Source of the DNA: Lunularia cruciata
Taxonomy: Eukaryota > Streptophyta > Marchantiopsida > Lunulariales > Lunulariaceae
Assembly: GCA_948567375.1 (NCBI GenBank)
Contig: OX419761.1
Location: 22,544,243 to 22,608,242 of the forward strand
Length of the DNA stretch: 64,000 bases
Reading direction: 5' to 3'
Position 1 is the first letter of the stretch. Each line of letters opens with the position of its first letter. Made by a program: the position numbers and the translations under genes. Below, piece after piece: positions 11,299 to 22,560 of the stretch. Below the pieces are notes generated by a model. The model was given only the letters and a program-made list of their open reading frames with translations, did not search any database and was not told the origin of the DNA.

Positions 11299-11760
11299 CT
11301 TGGGAGAGCAATATTATACCCCATGGGTTTCAATATTGAATATTAGGAGGAGATATCCTCCTATAGACCAAGTTGGCAGTCAAGTGAAGGATGAGTATGT
11401 CACCTACCAGTATGCTTCAATAATGGCAATCTTGGCTCACTATAGTCTGGGACCATGGCAACATCAGTTTGAGCTTTCAGTGGGTCTATTCCTTGGCCTA
11501 GTGATTTATTGGAAGGGAATATCCATGTAGAAGATACTCTAATAGTAGAGGAGATCACTTGGATTTGGAGTAAGAGTGGGATGGTTCCATCTATCTTGGA
11601 TGTTCCATTGTGGAGTTCAGAGGAGGCATTGCAACAACATGCAGATCAGTTGGTGCAACAAGCTTGGAATGGAGCCTTTGTACTACCAAGAGACCAATGT
11701 GAGTATGAGCCTCTAGAGTTGATTACCTTGATATCTTTGGATACCACAATCATTCTTGGT
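11299..11760 (+). pseudogene. E3 protease C-terminal region and linker
   Basis: Matches E1 22199–22680. The frame 11509–11772 reads EGNIHVEDT...LDVPLWSSEEALQQHADQLVQQ, almost the same as E1. Here a Gln codon (CAA) stands where E1 has TAG at 22557. The catalytic DSGA part is missing because the copy is truncated upstream. Confidence 0.7.
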
Positions 11761-12760
11761 AGTATCCAATAGAGGGAGTATTTCTATTGGAGTTGTTTGG
11801 TGGGATTAGTATTGGACTAGTTGCGGTACTACATGTCAATATACGAGTACAAAGGTACTTATATGTGGAGAAAGATGAGACTACTAGGTGAGTCTCTCTA
11901 CATTATGTGGCACACTTGGCCTATTGTTATCTTGAGTTATTACCAATATTAGCCAATCATAGGTTACCAAAAGACCCTACCCACAAAAATTTCCTTATTG
12001 GGAGCGCAAGATTCGGAGAGACATGGTCCTATTTATTTGGTGATTTATGGATGGTCATGTTAGGGATATACACGTATTGGCCAAGGTTTGGGTCTTCAAG
12101 ATCCATGTTCTGGTATATTTTGGGAGATGTTACATATACTACGGCATCTCTAGGTTCATCAATCCATTTCTCCAACTTACATTCCCGAGAACGTCCCTTT
12201 GATAGGAGATTCTTGCACCCAAGTGGTGACAAGTACATATCAAGTCCATTCTTGGATGGGACCTACCTTGTTGTTGGATGTAGCTAGAGTGGGATCATGG
12301 GCTCATTGTCTTCATCTTTGGTGGATGAACATCTTACCCAAAGAGGTTCTACAATGCATTTATGATGGGATTCAACAACTTGACCACTTTATTATTGATG
12401 AGATTTTGGATGTTATGCACCAATCTCAGATGGTGGTAGTGGCTGATAGGTCACCTATGGTAGTGGTGAACCTAGTTGGACAACCCCAAGCTACTTTTCC
12501 CACTCTTATGAGCTTCCCAGGCTTTCATGCTTTTTGAGAGGGAGGAGATCTTGGACTTGTTTGGGACTCACAGTTACAACAATTGGTGGAGCCCAACACC
12601 AATGATAAGGAGTGGGCGATGGGTTTTTGGATTGGTATTATTGATGTTCTAGAAGTGTTAGAGGCATCTATGCATCAAGTGCTAGGTCAAGCTATGGACT
12701 TGAACTATTTGACCTGGATTGTAAGCCAAGGCTCACAATCCAGAACATGGCAGAGCAATG
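11761..12760 (+). pseudogene. C5-cytosine DNA methyltransferase domain in a retrotransposon (E3)
   Basis: Across two frames the translation shows the ordered motifs of the DNMT/Dcm fold. Motif I is LLELFGGISIGL (~11789–11824), followed by YVEKDET as the motif II acidic region. Motif IV has GWSC with the catalytic Cys codon at 12058–12060, directly followed by TAG where Gln of the usual PCQ is expected. Then come GLGLQDP.SGIFWEML, motif VI ENV (12187–12195), and a motif VIII-like GSWAHCLHLWWMN. A C-terminal part carries NDKEWAMGF (motif IX-like) and QVLGQAMDLNYLTWI (motif X-like). The family methylates cytosine C5 in DNA. A frameshift near 12000, three internal stops and P→S in motif IV mean this copy cannot be active. 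It sits between protease and RT. Confidence 0.8.
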
Positions 12761-13019
12761 GCAGAGCAACATAGGATGTGCTTGATAGGCATCACCACTC
12801 GGACACTTGTGAGCTCTATGTTTATCAAGACGATTCAAGCAAATTCTGGGGGCAATGGATCAAGTGGACAATGTGTTCTTGAGATACATCTAGTGGCAAT
12901 TAGTGAGAGTGGTCTACTTGGAGTCCATCTAGGTGAGCGTGGTCTACTTGGATTACACCCTTGGTCTACTTGAGATGCAGCTAGAGGACGTATGGAGCTT
13001 GCAACCAAAGTGAAGGGAG

Positions 13020-14480
13020 TTTTTCACATGGAGGTTGGGACCTCTAGTAATCGGGGGCATGATACTATTGCTCCCAAGGGCCCAGTGTAGTAGCCAATGA
13101 GTATGTCTTCCACTCCTACAACACTTATAGAGGATACTTGGGAGCCAGATCTTGGACCTTTGCTTATAGGAGGAGAAAGACAGAGAGTTTGGAGGTTCTT
13201 GAGGTGCTACGTGAGTTGTTTGCCTTCAGTATGAGGGATTTGGGTGCTCTAAAGCAACATGGTATTTGGATTGAGCTTACTAGTGATACATAATTTTTCA
13301 ATGTCCCTATAGAAGTATTGATATGGAGCAAGCATTCAGAGCTAAAGTAGAGTCCTTTTTAAGGCTAGTTTGGTGGAGATTTCACATGGAGAGTATGCAT
13401 CAGCTACAATGATGCCAACCAAGAAAGATATGCATGGAAAATACAAATAGGTGGAGATTGTCATCTTATCAATCGATAGACTAGGGCTGATTGGTATGCC
13501 ATGTCTCTATCGGAAGAGATCTTTGATGCGATTGGGCATGCAAAGGTCTTTGATACTTTGGATCTTTGAGCAAGATATTATTAGTTTCCAATCAAGGAAG
13601 AGGATAACTCCAAGACAACATTTGGGCTATTGGTCCTCATGACAACAATGTGTTATATCAATGGAAGTTCTTTCCATTAGGGTTGAAGAACACTCTTGCC
13701 AAGTTCCAAAGGATCATGAACAGGATCCTAACTAGATTGGATTTTGCTCGGTGTTATATTGATGATATTTTGGTCTATAGCACTATTGTGGAGGAGCATA
13801 AGAGACATTCGTTGGATGTGTTTGAGAGGTTGAGATCTCATGGACTCAAATTACATCTTGGGAAGTGTAGGTTCTTCCATGAGCAGGTTGAGTATTTGGG
13901 TCACACTATGTACCTTGGAGGACTTGCTGTTCAACAGACCAAGGTGGAGGCCATTGCACGTGTTCCTTGGCCTACATATGTGACCAAAGTGTGAACGTTC
14001 CTTGGATTGGTGAACTTCTATCACCATTATATTAGAGGCTTTAGTGCCATTGCCAAGGTCTTGACAAAGCTGACCAAGCTTACATAAGAGTGGCGTTAGG
14101 GAGATGAGCATGAGAGAGATTTTGTAGAGGTCAAGGAGAGGTTGACATCTGCTCCTATTTTGAGGAGACCAATCAGAGGATGACCATTTCAGGTTTACTT
14201 TGATTGGAGTATGTTGGAGCTTGGAACAATGCTCACCAAACATGATGATGAGGAGAAGGAGTTTGAGGTGGCCTATGCTAGTTGCCCCAATAATTCAGCA
14301 AAGGCAAAGTATAGTTCATACTAGGGAGAGTGCTTGGTAGCAGTATGGGCAGTAGCACATTTTTTATGTTACTTATTTGGTAACCCCTTTACTCTCATCA
14401 TTGATCATCTGCCTTGAAGTGGTTGATGGAGTCCAACAACCTTTCAGGAAAGCTTACATGATGGGCTCTAATTTTACAAG
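13020..14480 (+). pseudogene. E3 reverse transcriptase and RNase H
   Basis: RT is readable from a GALK-type N-terminal block (13190–13290) through CYIDDILVYSTIVEEHKRH (YIDD active site near 13760), then EYLGHTMYLGGL and the LGLVNFYHHYIRGF connection. RNase H follows, with HEKEF/E and SYxGECL-like blocks (14190–14470). Frameshifts near 13640 and 14400, and several stops, break it. The order and spacing match E1 at 23300–24790. Confidence 0.75.
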
Positions 14481-15960
14481 AGTATGATTTCATGGTTATT
14501 TGTAGACCTAGAGTGGTGAACTATGATGCAGATGAGTTGAGTAGAAACTCATATCTCGGTCAACAAGATCCGACCAAAGCACGTTGGCATGGTGAGATAG
14601 ATAAGGAGTTGGTGCCGGGTTGGCATGCATGTGCCTTTTTATGTATATTTTTTGAGGCTGTGGTGGTATCTCTCTTAGTGCACACAAGAGTAGTTATTGA
14701 GGTCATAGATCCAGAGAGTGGAGAGAGTGGTATAATTCAGCAAGACATTCATGATGATGTCTTGTTGATGGACTATCTTTGCATTGGTGTTATGGGTGGC
14801 ACAATTGAGGCCAAGGAGAGAGACCATGTTCTTTAGTGAGCCAAACGGTTCAGATTGGAGGGCAGACACCTTCTACATGTATGGAGGATGGTAGAGTGTG
14901 AATAGTACCACTTCCATCTCAAAGATCACAATTGGTTTGTTATGCTCATGAGGAGCTAGGACATTTTGGAGTAAAGCATATAAATAGTTTACTCTAGAGT
15001 CATTATTGGTGGCACAATGAGCAGACCAATCTATAGTAGTTTGTTGCCAGATGTGTGGTTTGTGATCAAGTTAGAGCATCATTTAATGCTCTTACATCAC
15101 AATTACACCCATTACCTATCATGGGATTGGGTCATTACCCATTGGAGTTTGGATTTCATTGGACCTTTACCATTGACTGTGAGACATCATTGGTATGTTT
15201 TGGTGATGGTTGAGGATCTTCAAGTGGATTGAGTTGGTGGCACTTCTTGACAAGTCCAATGAAGGGATAGTTTAGTCATTTTGGTGCGCCCATTGAGGTT
15301 TTGATTGATTAGGGTACAAAGTTCTTGGGAGAATTTAGGTCTTGTGTGACAAGGCTTTGATTGATCATCATACTACCTCCCAAGATCACCCTAAGGCAGA
15401 TGGCTTAGCAAGTGATTTAGAAAAGGAAGAGAGGATTGAAAAAGTATGGTTTGCAAAGAGGCCACTTAGGAGATTGGGATCTCTAATTACCTTGGTTAGC
15501 TATGGACTATCGGTTAAGCCAACAAGCCTCCTTAGCATCATTCTCTCCTTACTTTCTAGTCTATGGACAAGATCCAAATTTACCTATAGCCATTTATTGA
15601 GATGCTACTATAGTGTTGGACTTGGATGATCTAAATGTATGGATGAGCGCATGTTCTCAACAAGCATAGATCTTTTAGAGAGTGATGCCAATGGCCTTTG
15701 AGAGCTTGGTGATTGCTCAACATAGGGATACCTTACGCTATGCTACCATTCAAGGAGGAGGTTATAGACCCTTGATTTGTTGATTTCATCTAGGTGACTA
15801 TGTATATCTACATCAGATAGTACCAATGACACTTGGTATTTCTATGGGCTGCACTAACTTGAGAGTATAGAAGGTTTTGCCATCTAGAATCCTTGTGTTG
15901 GAAGGATGTGATGGTGTTGTTTGGAAGGATCATGTGCGCAATTGTGCACCATGCCACCTC
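14481..15960 (+). pseudogene. E3 integrase
   Basis: Matches E1 24690–26200: the post-RNase H spacer (HARVVIEVIDPESGESG), an HHCC zinc-binding remnant (HAHEELGHFG, C..VCDQV) around 14945–15070, LDFIGPL with the first catalytic Asp (~15155), and a decayed DDE core. The block after TDQGT lacks about 90 bases compared with E1, so the core is internally deleted. The C-terminal part reads on into the PHD segment. Confidence 0.7.
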
Positions 15961-16160
15961 CCAAATATTGATAGTGGTACTATGGACCCAAGCTTGGCTC
16001 TTGTATGTATAGGCTTGAAGTGTATGTTATGTTGCTCTTTTGGTGGAGTTGCTACTATGTTAGTGTGTGATAGCGATTTGGGAGGATAGCATACAGCATG
16101 TTAGACTCCTCTCCTCACAATGGTTCCTTAGGGATAATGGTTATGTCCTAAATGTACTTG
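15961..16160 (+). pseudogene. E3 C-terminal PHD finger, broken
   Basis: Shows KCMLC, LVCDSD, a stop where Trp-His should follow, and WLCPKCT, collinear with the intact PHD finger of E1 at 26265–26399. The third zinc pair has lost its second Cys (CDSD), and two stops interrupt it. Confidence 0.65.
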
Positions 16161-16331
16161 ACCTAAAGCTAGTTCATCCTTTATATGGCATAGATTGCAA
16201 ACAAGCGACTAACAATGATGCTTGATAGCACCCGGCCTCTTGATCTTTTGCACACCATAGGCTATACCATATACTTGGAGTAGATGGCTATTTGGAGTAA
16301 GAGGGACCCAACCTCCAACTAGGGAGGCAAT

Positions 16332-17005
16332 TGTGGCACTTGAGAATCCATGTATGACTTATGTGTGAGTTGTGCTTCTATAGTGTGTGATGTTGACAAT
16401 GATGTATATTGTGTAGCTATATACGCATGACAACTATCAGACCATTTGAAACTTCACACCTAGATTGCTCAGACTTTGGAGTAGTAGTGTTGGTAGTCAA
16501 GAGTATCTTAGCAGTTACTCATAGACTACTTATTGCCAGTCAAATTTTGTGTTTTGGGTATTGACTGTCATATTTTGTGTTTTGGGTCTTGACTATATGG
16601 TGGGGCCCATTGTCACTTAGCATAAAGCACACCGTTGGATGTGTTTTCAGTGAGATTGTAAGGGTTAGAAACCAAAGGGTATACTTTTGAAGTACAGCTC
16701 AAGGGAGCTCACTTCTTTAATGTTGAGCCTTTGAGTTCTTGGTTATGGTGGATAGAGGCCGGTGAGCATCACCTGGATCTCTAAGCTAGAGTAGGTGTGG
16801 CTTGGTTGTAATCAATGTCTAGTTGTTGGCAAATTATGGAGTGACAGATCAAGTATTGATCTGATTGAGTGTGATTTGAATTGTGTAAACAAACTGATTA
16901 TTGTGGCATTGAGAGTCCATGTATGACTTATGTGTGAGTTGTGCTTCTATAGTGTGTGATGCTGACAGTAATGTATGTTGTATAGCAATGTATATACGCA
17001 CAACA
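16332..17005 (+). repeat. E3 3' terminal repeat, u–core–u arrangement
   Basis: A ~100-base segment u (16332–16432, TGTGGCAC...CGCATGACA) is followed by the LTR core (16435–16900, TATCAGACC...CTGATTA) and a second u (16902–17005, TGTGGCAT...CGCACAACA). A purine-rich GGGAGGCAAT precedes the first u. The same arrangement is seen in E1, E2 and E5. Confidence 0.75.
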
Positions 17006-17997
17006 CATATTAGGAAGAGTGTTTGGCAACAATATGGGCAATAACACATATCTGATGTTACCTATTTGGTAACCTCTTTACTCTCATCATTGATCATCAA
17101 CCTCTAAAGTTATTGATGGAGTCCGACAAGCTTTCAAGGAAGCTTGCACGATGGGCTCTGATTTTACAAGAGTATGATTTCATAGTTATTCATAGACCTA
17201 GAGTGGTGAACCGTGATGTAGATGGGTTGAGTAGAAACCCATATCCTAGACAATAAGATTAGATTAGAGCATGCTGGCATGGCAAGACAAATGAAAAGAT
17301 AGTGCCAAGTTAGCATGCATTTACCTTTCTCTTTATATTTTTTGAGGCTTTGGTGGTATCTCTCTTAGTGCATAAAAGAGGAGTTAGTGGTACAATTCAG
17401 CAAGACATTCATAATGATATCTTAGTGAGAGCTTATCTTTGCATTGGCGTTGTGGGTGGCACAGTTGGGGCCAAGGAGAGAGGCAATGTTCTTCAACAAG
17501 CCAAACGGTTTAGATTGGAGAGTAGACATATTCTTCATGTATGGGAGGATAGTAGAATGCAAGTGGTACCACTTCCATCTTAGAGACCATTGTTGGTCCA
17601 TCATGCTCATGAGGAGCTAGAAAATTTTGGAGTAAAGAATACATATAGCTTACTCTAGAGTCTATTGGTGGTGCAATATGCAAACCAATGTATAGTAGTT
17701 TGTTGTTAGATGTGAGGTTTGTGACCAAGTTAGAGCCTCATTTAATACTCCTACACCATAGTTACATCCATTACCTATCATGGGATTGGGTTACCATTAA
17801 AGTTGGGACTTTGCTGGACCTTTACTATTGACTATAAGACATCATTGGTGTCTTTTGATTATGCTAGAGCACTTCTCTAAGTGAATTGAGTTTGTAGTAC
17901 TCCCTAACAAGTCAAGTGAAGGGATGGCTTACTCATTCTTGGATTGGGTTCTCAGTCATTTTGGTGCACTAGTTGAGGTTTTGACTAATCAAGGTAT
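17006..17997 (+). mobile_element. Element E2, left part (RNase H to integrase), split by E1
   Basis: Matches E1 24536–25560: an RNase H tail (DHQPLKLLMESDKL-like, VNRDVDGLSRNP), the integrase zinc-binding block, and the first part of the integrase core, ending TTTTGACTAATCAAGGTAT. Translation resumes at 27099 (GTATAGAGG...), so E1 sits inside E2. The left end abuts the 3' end of E3, and upstream domains are missing. Confidence 0.85.
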
Positions 17998-18442
17998 TGT
18001 CACGCCATTTGTAGTTCCGCGTCTAGATGCTCGGACACTGGAGTTCCAATGATAGTAGTTAGAGTTATTTTAGTAGTATCTCAGAGACTACTTTTTGACG
18101 GTCAGATTTGGTGTTCGGGGTACTGACTTCACGGTGAGGCCCAGCATCACTTTGCACCGTTTGCACCATCGAGTGCGCCGTCAGCGGGACCGTTAAGGTT
18201 CAGGGCTAGCTCGAGTCCAGGGGGTATAGTTTCGAAGTGAGCTCCAAAGAGCTCACTTCTCTGATGTTGAGCCTTCGAGTTCCTGGCTATGGTGGACAGA
18301 GGCCGGCGAGCGTCACCTGGATTCTCTATGCTTGAGTGGGTGTGGCTTGACTGTAATCAGTGCCCAATTGTTGGCAGTTTATAGAGTGGCAGATACTGAT
18401 CTGAGTTGAGTTGAGTGGAGAATGTTAAGCAATCTGATTACA
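17998..18442 (+). repeat. E1 5' LTR (core)
   Basis: TGTCACGCC...CTGATTACA, matching the core of the 3' LTR (26682–26993), which lacks ~135 bases between two CGAG motifs. Unlike the 3' copies it has no u segment on either side. Sequence after 18442 is unique leader. The true 3' limit of the 5' LTR is therefore uncertain and could lie further downstream. Confidence 0.7.
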
Positions 18443-19084
18443 TCAAAGAAGTGAAGTTAGAGGGAAATCGGGTGCAGGAACGTTGAGTGTTGGTAGTATC
18501 TCCAAGCTCGGTGGATCATGGTAGCTCGATTCAAGTTTTGTGTTTCCCTAGTGTGTAGAAGCTCGTTCAATTGATGCAAATTTGGCAATTAGGCGGACAA
18601 TGTGCGGAAGCGCTGGCCAAATTTCGAGCAAAGAAGGAGCAATTTTCAAGCAGTGTTGTGATTTTGAGCTCAAGAGGTGAAGGCAAGACCAATTTGTTGC
18701 GAGTTGGGCTCAGAAAGTGAAATTGAAGGTGGAGTTGGGAAGCTTTTCTCATGAAATTGTAATTTGGAAAAACCCGTTTTGTCAATTTGGCTCGAGTGGA
18801 AAGTTAGCGGGGGATTTGGCAGACATCCATCTTTAGGGTTTACGTTAGATTTTATGTCAGATTTACATCAGATTTTGGGCCAAAATTGGAGGAGTTTCGC
18901 TGTTTGGCCAGATTTGGAGAAGTTTCGCTAGTTTGGAGGCGTTTCGCAGATTTGGAGAAGTTTCACCAATCTTGGAGGAGGTTCGAAGTGGCAACAAGAA
19001 AGTCCTCATTTGGCTGAATTTTGGTGTTTCGAGGCTTCGAGGCACAGGGCTGTGGGCTATGAGAGGCTATGAAGGCCTAGAAGG

Positions 19085-19106
19085 GCCAGCAAGCCAGCTT
19101 GCTGGC
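19085..19106. other. Perfect hairpin in E1 leader
   Basis: GCCAGCAAG and CTTGCTGGC form a 9-bp stem with a CCAG loop. It could be a structured leader element (for example packaging or dimerisation). The role is inferred only. Confidence 0.5.
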
Positions 19107-19179
19107 GTGAGACTAGCTAGTTTAGAGTAGATCTTGGTCATTGGTTAGCAAAATCTGCCTTTCTTGCTAGATTATGCGC

Positions 19180-19242
19180 AACAGGGTTTGACCCCTAGAT
19201 CTCTTGTTCCTAGACTGGTGCCCTAGCCAACTGGTCCACCCT
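19180..19242 (-). other. tRNA-like (SINE-head-like) segment
   Basis: On the minus strand, TGGACCAGTTGG (19238–19227) matches the tRNA box A consensus at 11 of 12 positions by eye, and GGGTCAAACCC (19194–19184) resembles box B and the T arm. The spacing of about 33 bases is that of a tRNA. The acceptor stem is not evident, so this is a decayed tRNA pseudogene or SINE head rather than a tRNA gene. Confidence 0.4.
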
Positions 19243-19784
19243 CACTTGTTGTCCTAGTGATTGCGACACTGTTATCTATACACATGTAGCTTTGGCTAGG
19301 GGAGGCAGTTTGATCCCATTCTTGGTGATCCTGGTAGCTTAGGACCTAGATACGAATTGCTCTTACGTCAAATGCCAAATGGTGGCAGAGTCAGTCCCGT
19401 GTTGTGTTATGAGATGGAGGGTTTTCGTTTAGATTTCTTGTGATTGGATCCCCTCCATTCTCTACTTCCTGTTTGTGCACCACGTTTGTGTGAGGTGCCT
19501 TGACTTTTGAGCATTGGTGCTCTGGTGTGCTCTTGGTGGTGAGGCTGGAGTGATGACCAGTCAAACTACCTTTGTTTCTCTTCGGTGAGGCAGGAAGTGA
19601 TGACCTGCAGACCGTGAGAGTGCATGTTATGATGGCAGGATACAGGTTGCCTTTCCTCTAGTGTAGTTATCTCGGTTAGAGTTACATTAGTGGGTGGTGT
19701 CTAGTTGGTGTTGGCACGTGGTGGGGCACTTGCGGTTGCGACTTGCGGTTGCAGTTGGTGGTTCGGGTTTGTTGTTGCAATTAC

Positions 19785-21910
19785 ATGGTCACGACGGAGT
19801 TCTTTGGAGATTCCAGAGAAGTTAGCCCTGCAGTACGCAGTGGGTTTACTCGGAGTGGTGCTCGGTATCAGCCTGTATCTCAGGTCCCAGTGAGGGAGGA
19901 GATTGACTCTGAGTTGGAGTTCGACACAGGAGCTGATTCAATTGAGAGTGCACTTGGTGTGTCCGCACCGTTGTTGTGGGACATGGACGAGATTTATGGA
20001 GCCTCCAAAGGCCCTAGGCGTTACTCTGGTACAGTGGGTACCATTGAGTTGGATGACTTCATCCAGGAGTTTGATAGTTGGTGTGATCTACAGCAGATGC
20101 GGAACCCAACTTTGTTCACACCCTTCATGGCATGGAAGGGGTTGTTCCAGCATCTGGAGGGTCCACCGATGGATGACTACCATGAGTTCAAGAGAGCTCA
20201 TTTAGAGGAGATTGAGTTATGGAGACAGTATTGGTCTCCACACTATGTCTCCATTACTTCAGGTTCGGTGGCTAGGAGTAGATCGGCTGTACCCACGAGT
20301 TCTAGCTCGAGTAGTGTTAGTGGAGCTAGTGGAGGTGCACTAGCTGGAGATAGTGCTACTACGAGTGGAGGTACCGCTGCAGGAGGTGGTGTGGTACCGG
20401 GGTTTAACCCCATGGTTGAGTTCTTCCTATATTTGAGGCAGAACTACCAAGGAGTGCGGATTGATAAGCTGAGGAGCTTGCAGGAGTTCCAGTAGAAGGC
20501 TGGAGAGAGCCTACGCAAGGCATATACTCGCATGAGGCGGCTGATCAGTTTCACTCAGGGAGTTACTAAGGCCCAGGCAGTCCAGTTTTGGTATGGGATA
20601 CTGGACAGGGAGTTGCGACGTAGAGTTTGTGATGCTACGTTGTTGCAGGCTACTTCACCCACTTTGGCAGTAGTCTTTGGTTTGGTTGAGCGTATTGAGC
20701 TCAACATGGTGGAGGAGAGAGTGGTGACAGCTGGATTTGGTAGAGAGACCTCATCCACGGTTGTGACTTCTTCTAGAGTGCAGCAGAGTGCACCACGCCC
20801 AGTTGGTTTTTGAGGACAAGGTGGACAGCCCAGATCCTATGGAGCGAGTGGAAAGCCTAGTGGAGTTAGACCCTTACCCTCATTTTTGGGTCAACAACAG
20901 CCAGTGAGTGGTGGTGTTGCTTGTTGGACTTGTGGTGGACCTCACTATAGGAGAGAGTGTACTCAAGGCAGCGGACCTGATACCTTTGGTGCATCACAGC
21001 CAGCATAGAGGCAGTGTGAGCACTGCCACAGATTTGGTCACACTAGTGACCGGTGTTTTGACCTACACCCGGAGTTACGGAGTGGTAGGGCTGCTATGGC
21101 AGGTAGTAGAGGAGCTCCAGTTCATGGAGGACGAGGTGGTAGAGGTGGTGGTAGAGGATCTACACCTAGTAGGGGTGCAGTACCTGCCCTTACTTCTGAC
21201 ACAGCTATGGCTACTCGGATTGAGCAGTTGGAGTAGAGATTGGCTAGTATGGCTATTGCTCAGAGGAGATCAGATTCGGGATGCATCCACCTCATATGCT
21301 GGTGATAGAGATGCTTTGGACTTCATGTGCGGAGTAGCACAGGTGGATGCATCTGCAGCAGTGACTAGGAGTGCAATACGTGCTCCAGAGCCTAGAGGAG
21401 CATCAGTGGAGTTGGACCCACAGAGAGGAGAGGTTGAGAGACAGGTCAGACTTCTCCAGTCTTTCACGCTATCTGAGGCATTACAGACGACATCCATGGT
21501 TCCTAGACGGCCCAATGCAGGTGTGGTAGGTGGTGATGGAGTACATGATGGACTACTTGCTAGTCAACCACCTACTACTACACAGATTGAGTCTAGCATG
21601 ATGTTAGGGGCGGCTCAGCTGATTATGCGGCATCCTTTGTTTTCAGCCAGTGACATGTTTACATTGGGAGTTGACCCAGCCCCAATGTTCCGGTTGGCTG
21701 CCATGTTGTCTGAGAGTAGGGATGGTGCAGTTCCTACTACTAGAGCAGAGGTGGTTGGTAGTGGATCTGACTTGGTTGAGGAGCATGGGATCCGTTCAGC
21801 GACCAGTGGTTTATGGCAGGCAGCAACGGCTAGACTCGAGGAGTTGCCAGCTAGACCGGCCTTTGAGAGAGCGCGGTTTACAACACCAGACAACACCAGA
21901 GGGGGATCTT
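19785..21910 (+). pseudogene. E1 gag with two CCHC-type zinc knuckles
   Basis: Starts at the ATG at 19785 (MVTTEFFGDS) and encodes a capsid region (IELDDFIQEFDSW..., then AGESLRKAYTRMRRL and FWYGILDRELRRRV). A nucleocapsid follows with CWTCGGPHYRREC (C-x2-C-x3-H-x4-C) and CEHCHRFGHTSDRC (C-x2-C-x4-H-x4-C), then a Gly/Arg-rich GGRGGRGGGRG tail. Stops: TAG 20493, TGA 20811, TAG 21006, TAG 21234. The frame changes by +1 near 21250 and continues open to 21963 (DASTSYAGDRDALDF...), then by −1 near 21900 into protease. The last change might be a natural gag–pol frameshift or plain decay. Gag forms the virus-like particle and binds element RNA. Confidence 0.8.
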
Positions 21911-22560
21911 TTGTTTGGTGGGACCTTCAGGGAAGGTCTATACACCACAGAGAGTCTTGTTAGACTCTGGTGCGCAGCCCCTTATGTTGGGGAAGGCTGC
22001 AGTTGTTGGTCTGGAGTTACGGAAGACCGATGTGGAGAGGTGTCCATTTCAGATCCAGACATCTCTTGGTGGTGGTTCGACACAGTACATCACACATGGA
22101 GAGCTTGTTGTCCAGGTTCGGCCTGGTCATCCGACTGATAGCTCGGTGGTGAGAGCTCAGGCTATTGCAATGATAGCTGAGTCATATGATGTGCTAGTTG
22201 GGGGAGCAGTGTTATACCCTATGGGTTTCAACATTGACTATTGGGAGGAGACAGCCTCTTATAGACCTGGTTGGCATTCTGGTGAGGGACAGGTATGTCG
22301 CCTACCAGTACGCTTCAGTAGTGGCAGTCTTGGCTCACTACAGTCCGAGACCATGGCAGCATCAATTTTGGCTTTCAGCGGTGCAGTTACTTGGCCTGGT
22401 GACTTGTTGGAGGGGAACGCCCATGCAGAGGATACTCCAGTACCGGAGGAGATCACTCGGCTATGGAGTACGAGTGGGATTGTTCCATCCACCTTGGATG
22501 TTCCATTGTGGAGTTCAGAGGAGGCATTGCAGCAACATGCAGATCAGTTGGTGCAGTAGG
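21911..22560 (+). pseudogene. E1 aspartic protease and linker
   Basis: VLLDSGAQPLMLGKAA carries the retropepsin DSGA active site (~21957–21975). DVLVGGAVLYPMGF, about 70 residues later, is the second conserved block, so the domain has the usual ~100-residue size. A linker rich in Glu follows (EDTPVPEEITRLW, SSEEALQQHADQ). TAG at 22557 interrupts a frame that stays open on both sides; E3 has CAA there. The protease cleaves the Gag-Pol polyprotein. Confidence 0.8.

Larger units (their letters stand above)
11299..17005 (+). mobile_element. Ty3/gypsy element E3, old 5'-truncated copy
   Basis: Collinear with E1 from the protease tail onward (compare 22199–27098). Order: protease tail, C5-cytosine methyltransferase, RT, RNase H, integrase, PHD finger, 3' LTR. 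Its value is that it keeps nearly the whole methyltransferase domain that E1 has lost. Many stops (all three kinds) and indels show it is older than E1. The left edge is an abrupt junction with foreign gag sequence. The right edge GCACAACA abuts element E2. Confidence 0.8.
18443..19784 (+). other. E1 leader (LTR remainder or 5' untranslated region)
   Basis: No coding motif. It contains short repeats of TTTCGC.GATTTGGAG around 18890–18980, a perfect hairpin (19085–19106), a tRNA-like segment on the minus strand (19180–19242), and a possible primer-binding site TGGTGGCAGAGTCAG (19380–19394), which resembles the initiator-Met type (TGGTATCAGAGC). From 19435 to about 19830 it is similar to the 3' part of repeat F (48690–49020, reverse strand). 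Confidence 0.55.

Noticed and set aside
19380..19394. Firm primer-binding site for E1
   Set aside because: TGGTGGCAGAGTCAG is similar to the initiator-Met type but lies ~940 bases beyond the recognised LTR core. It is kept only as a candidate in the leader description.
21270..21896. Minus-strand open frames of 81 and 93 codons across E1 gag
   Set aside because: They are antisense shadows of the plus-strand gag tail, which has the open frame and the neighbouring domains.
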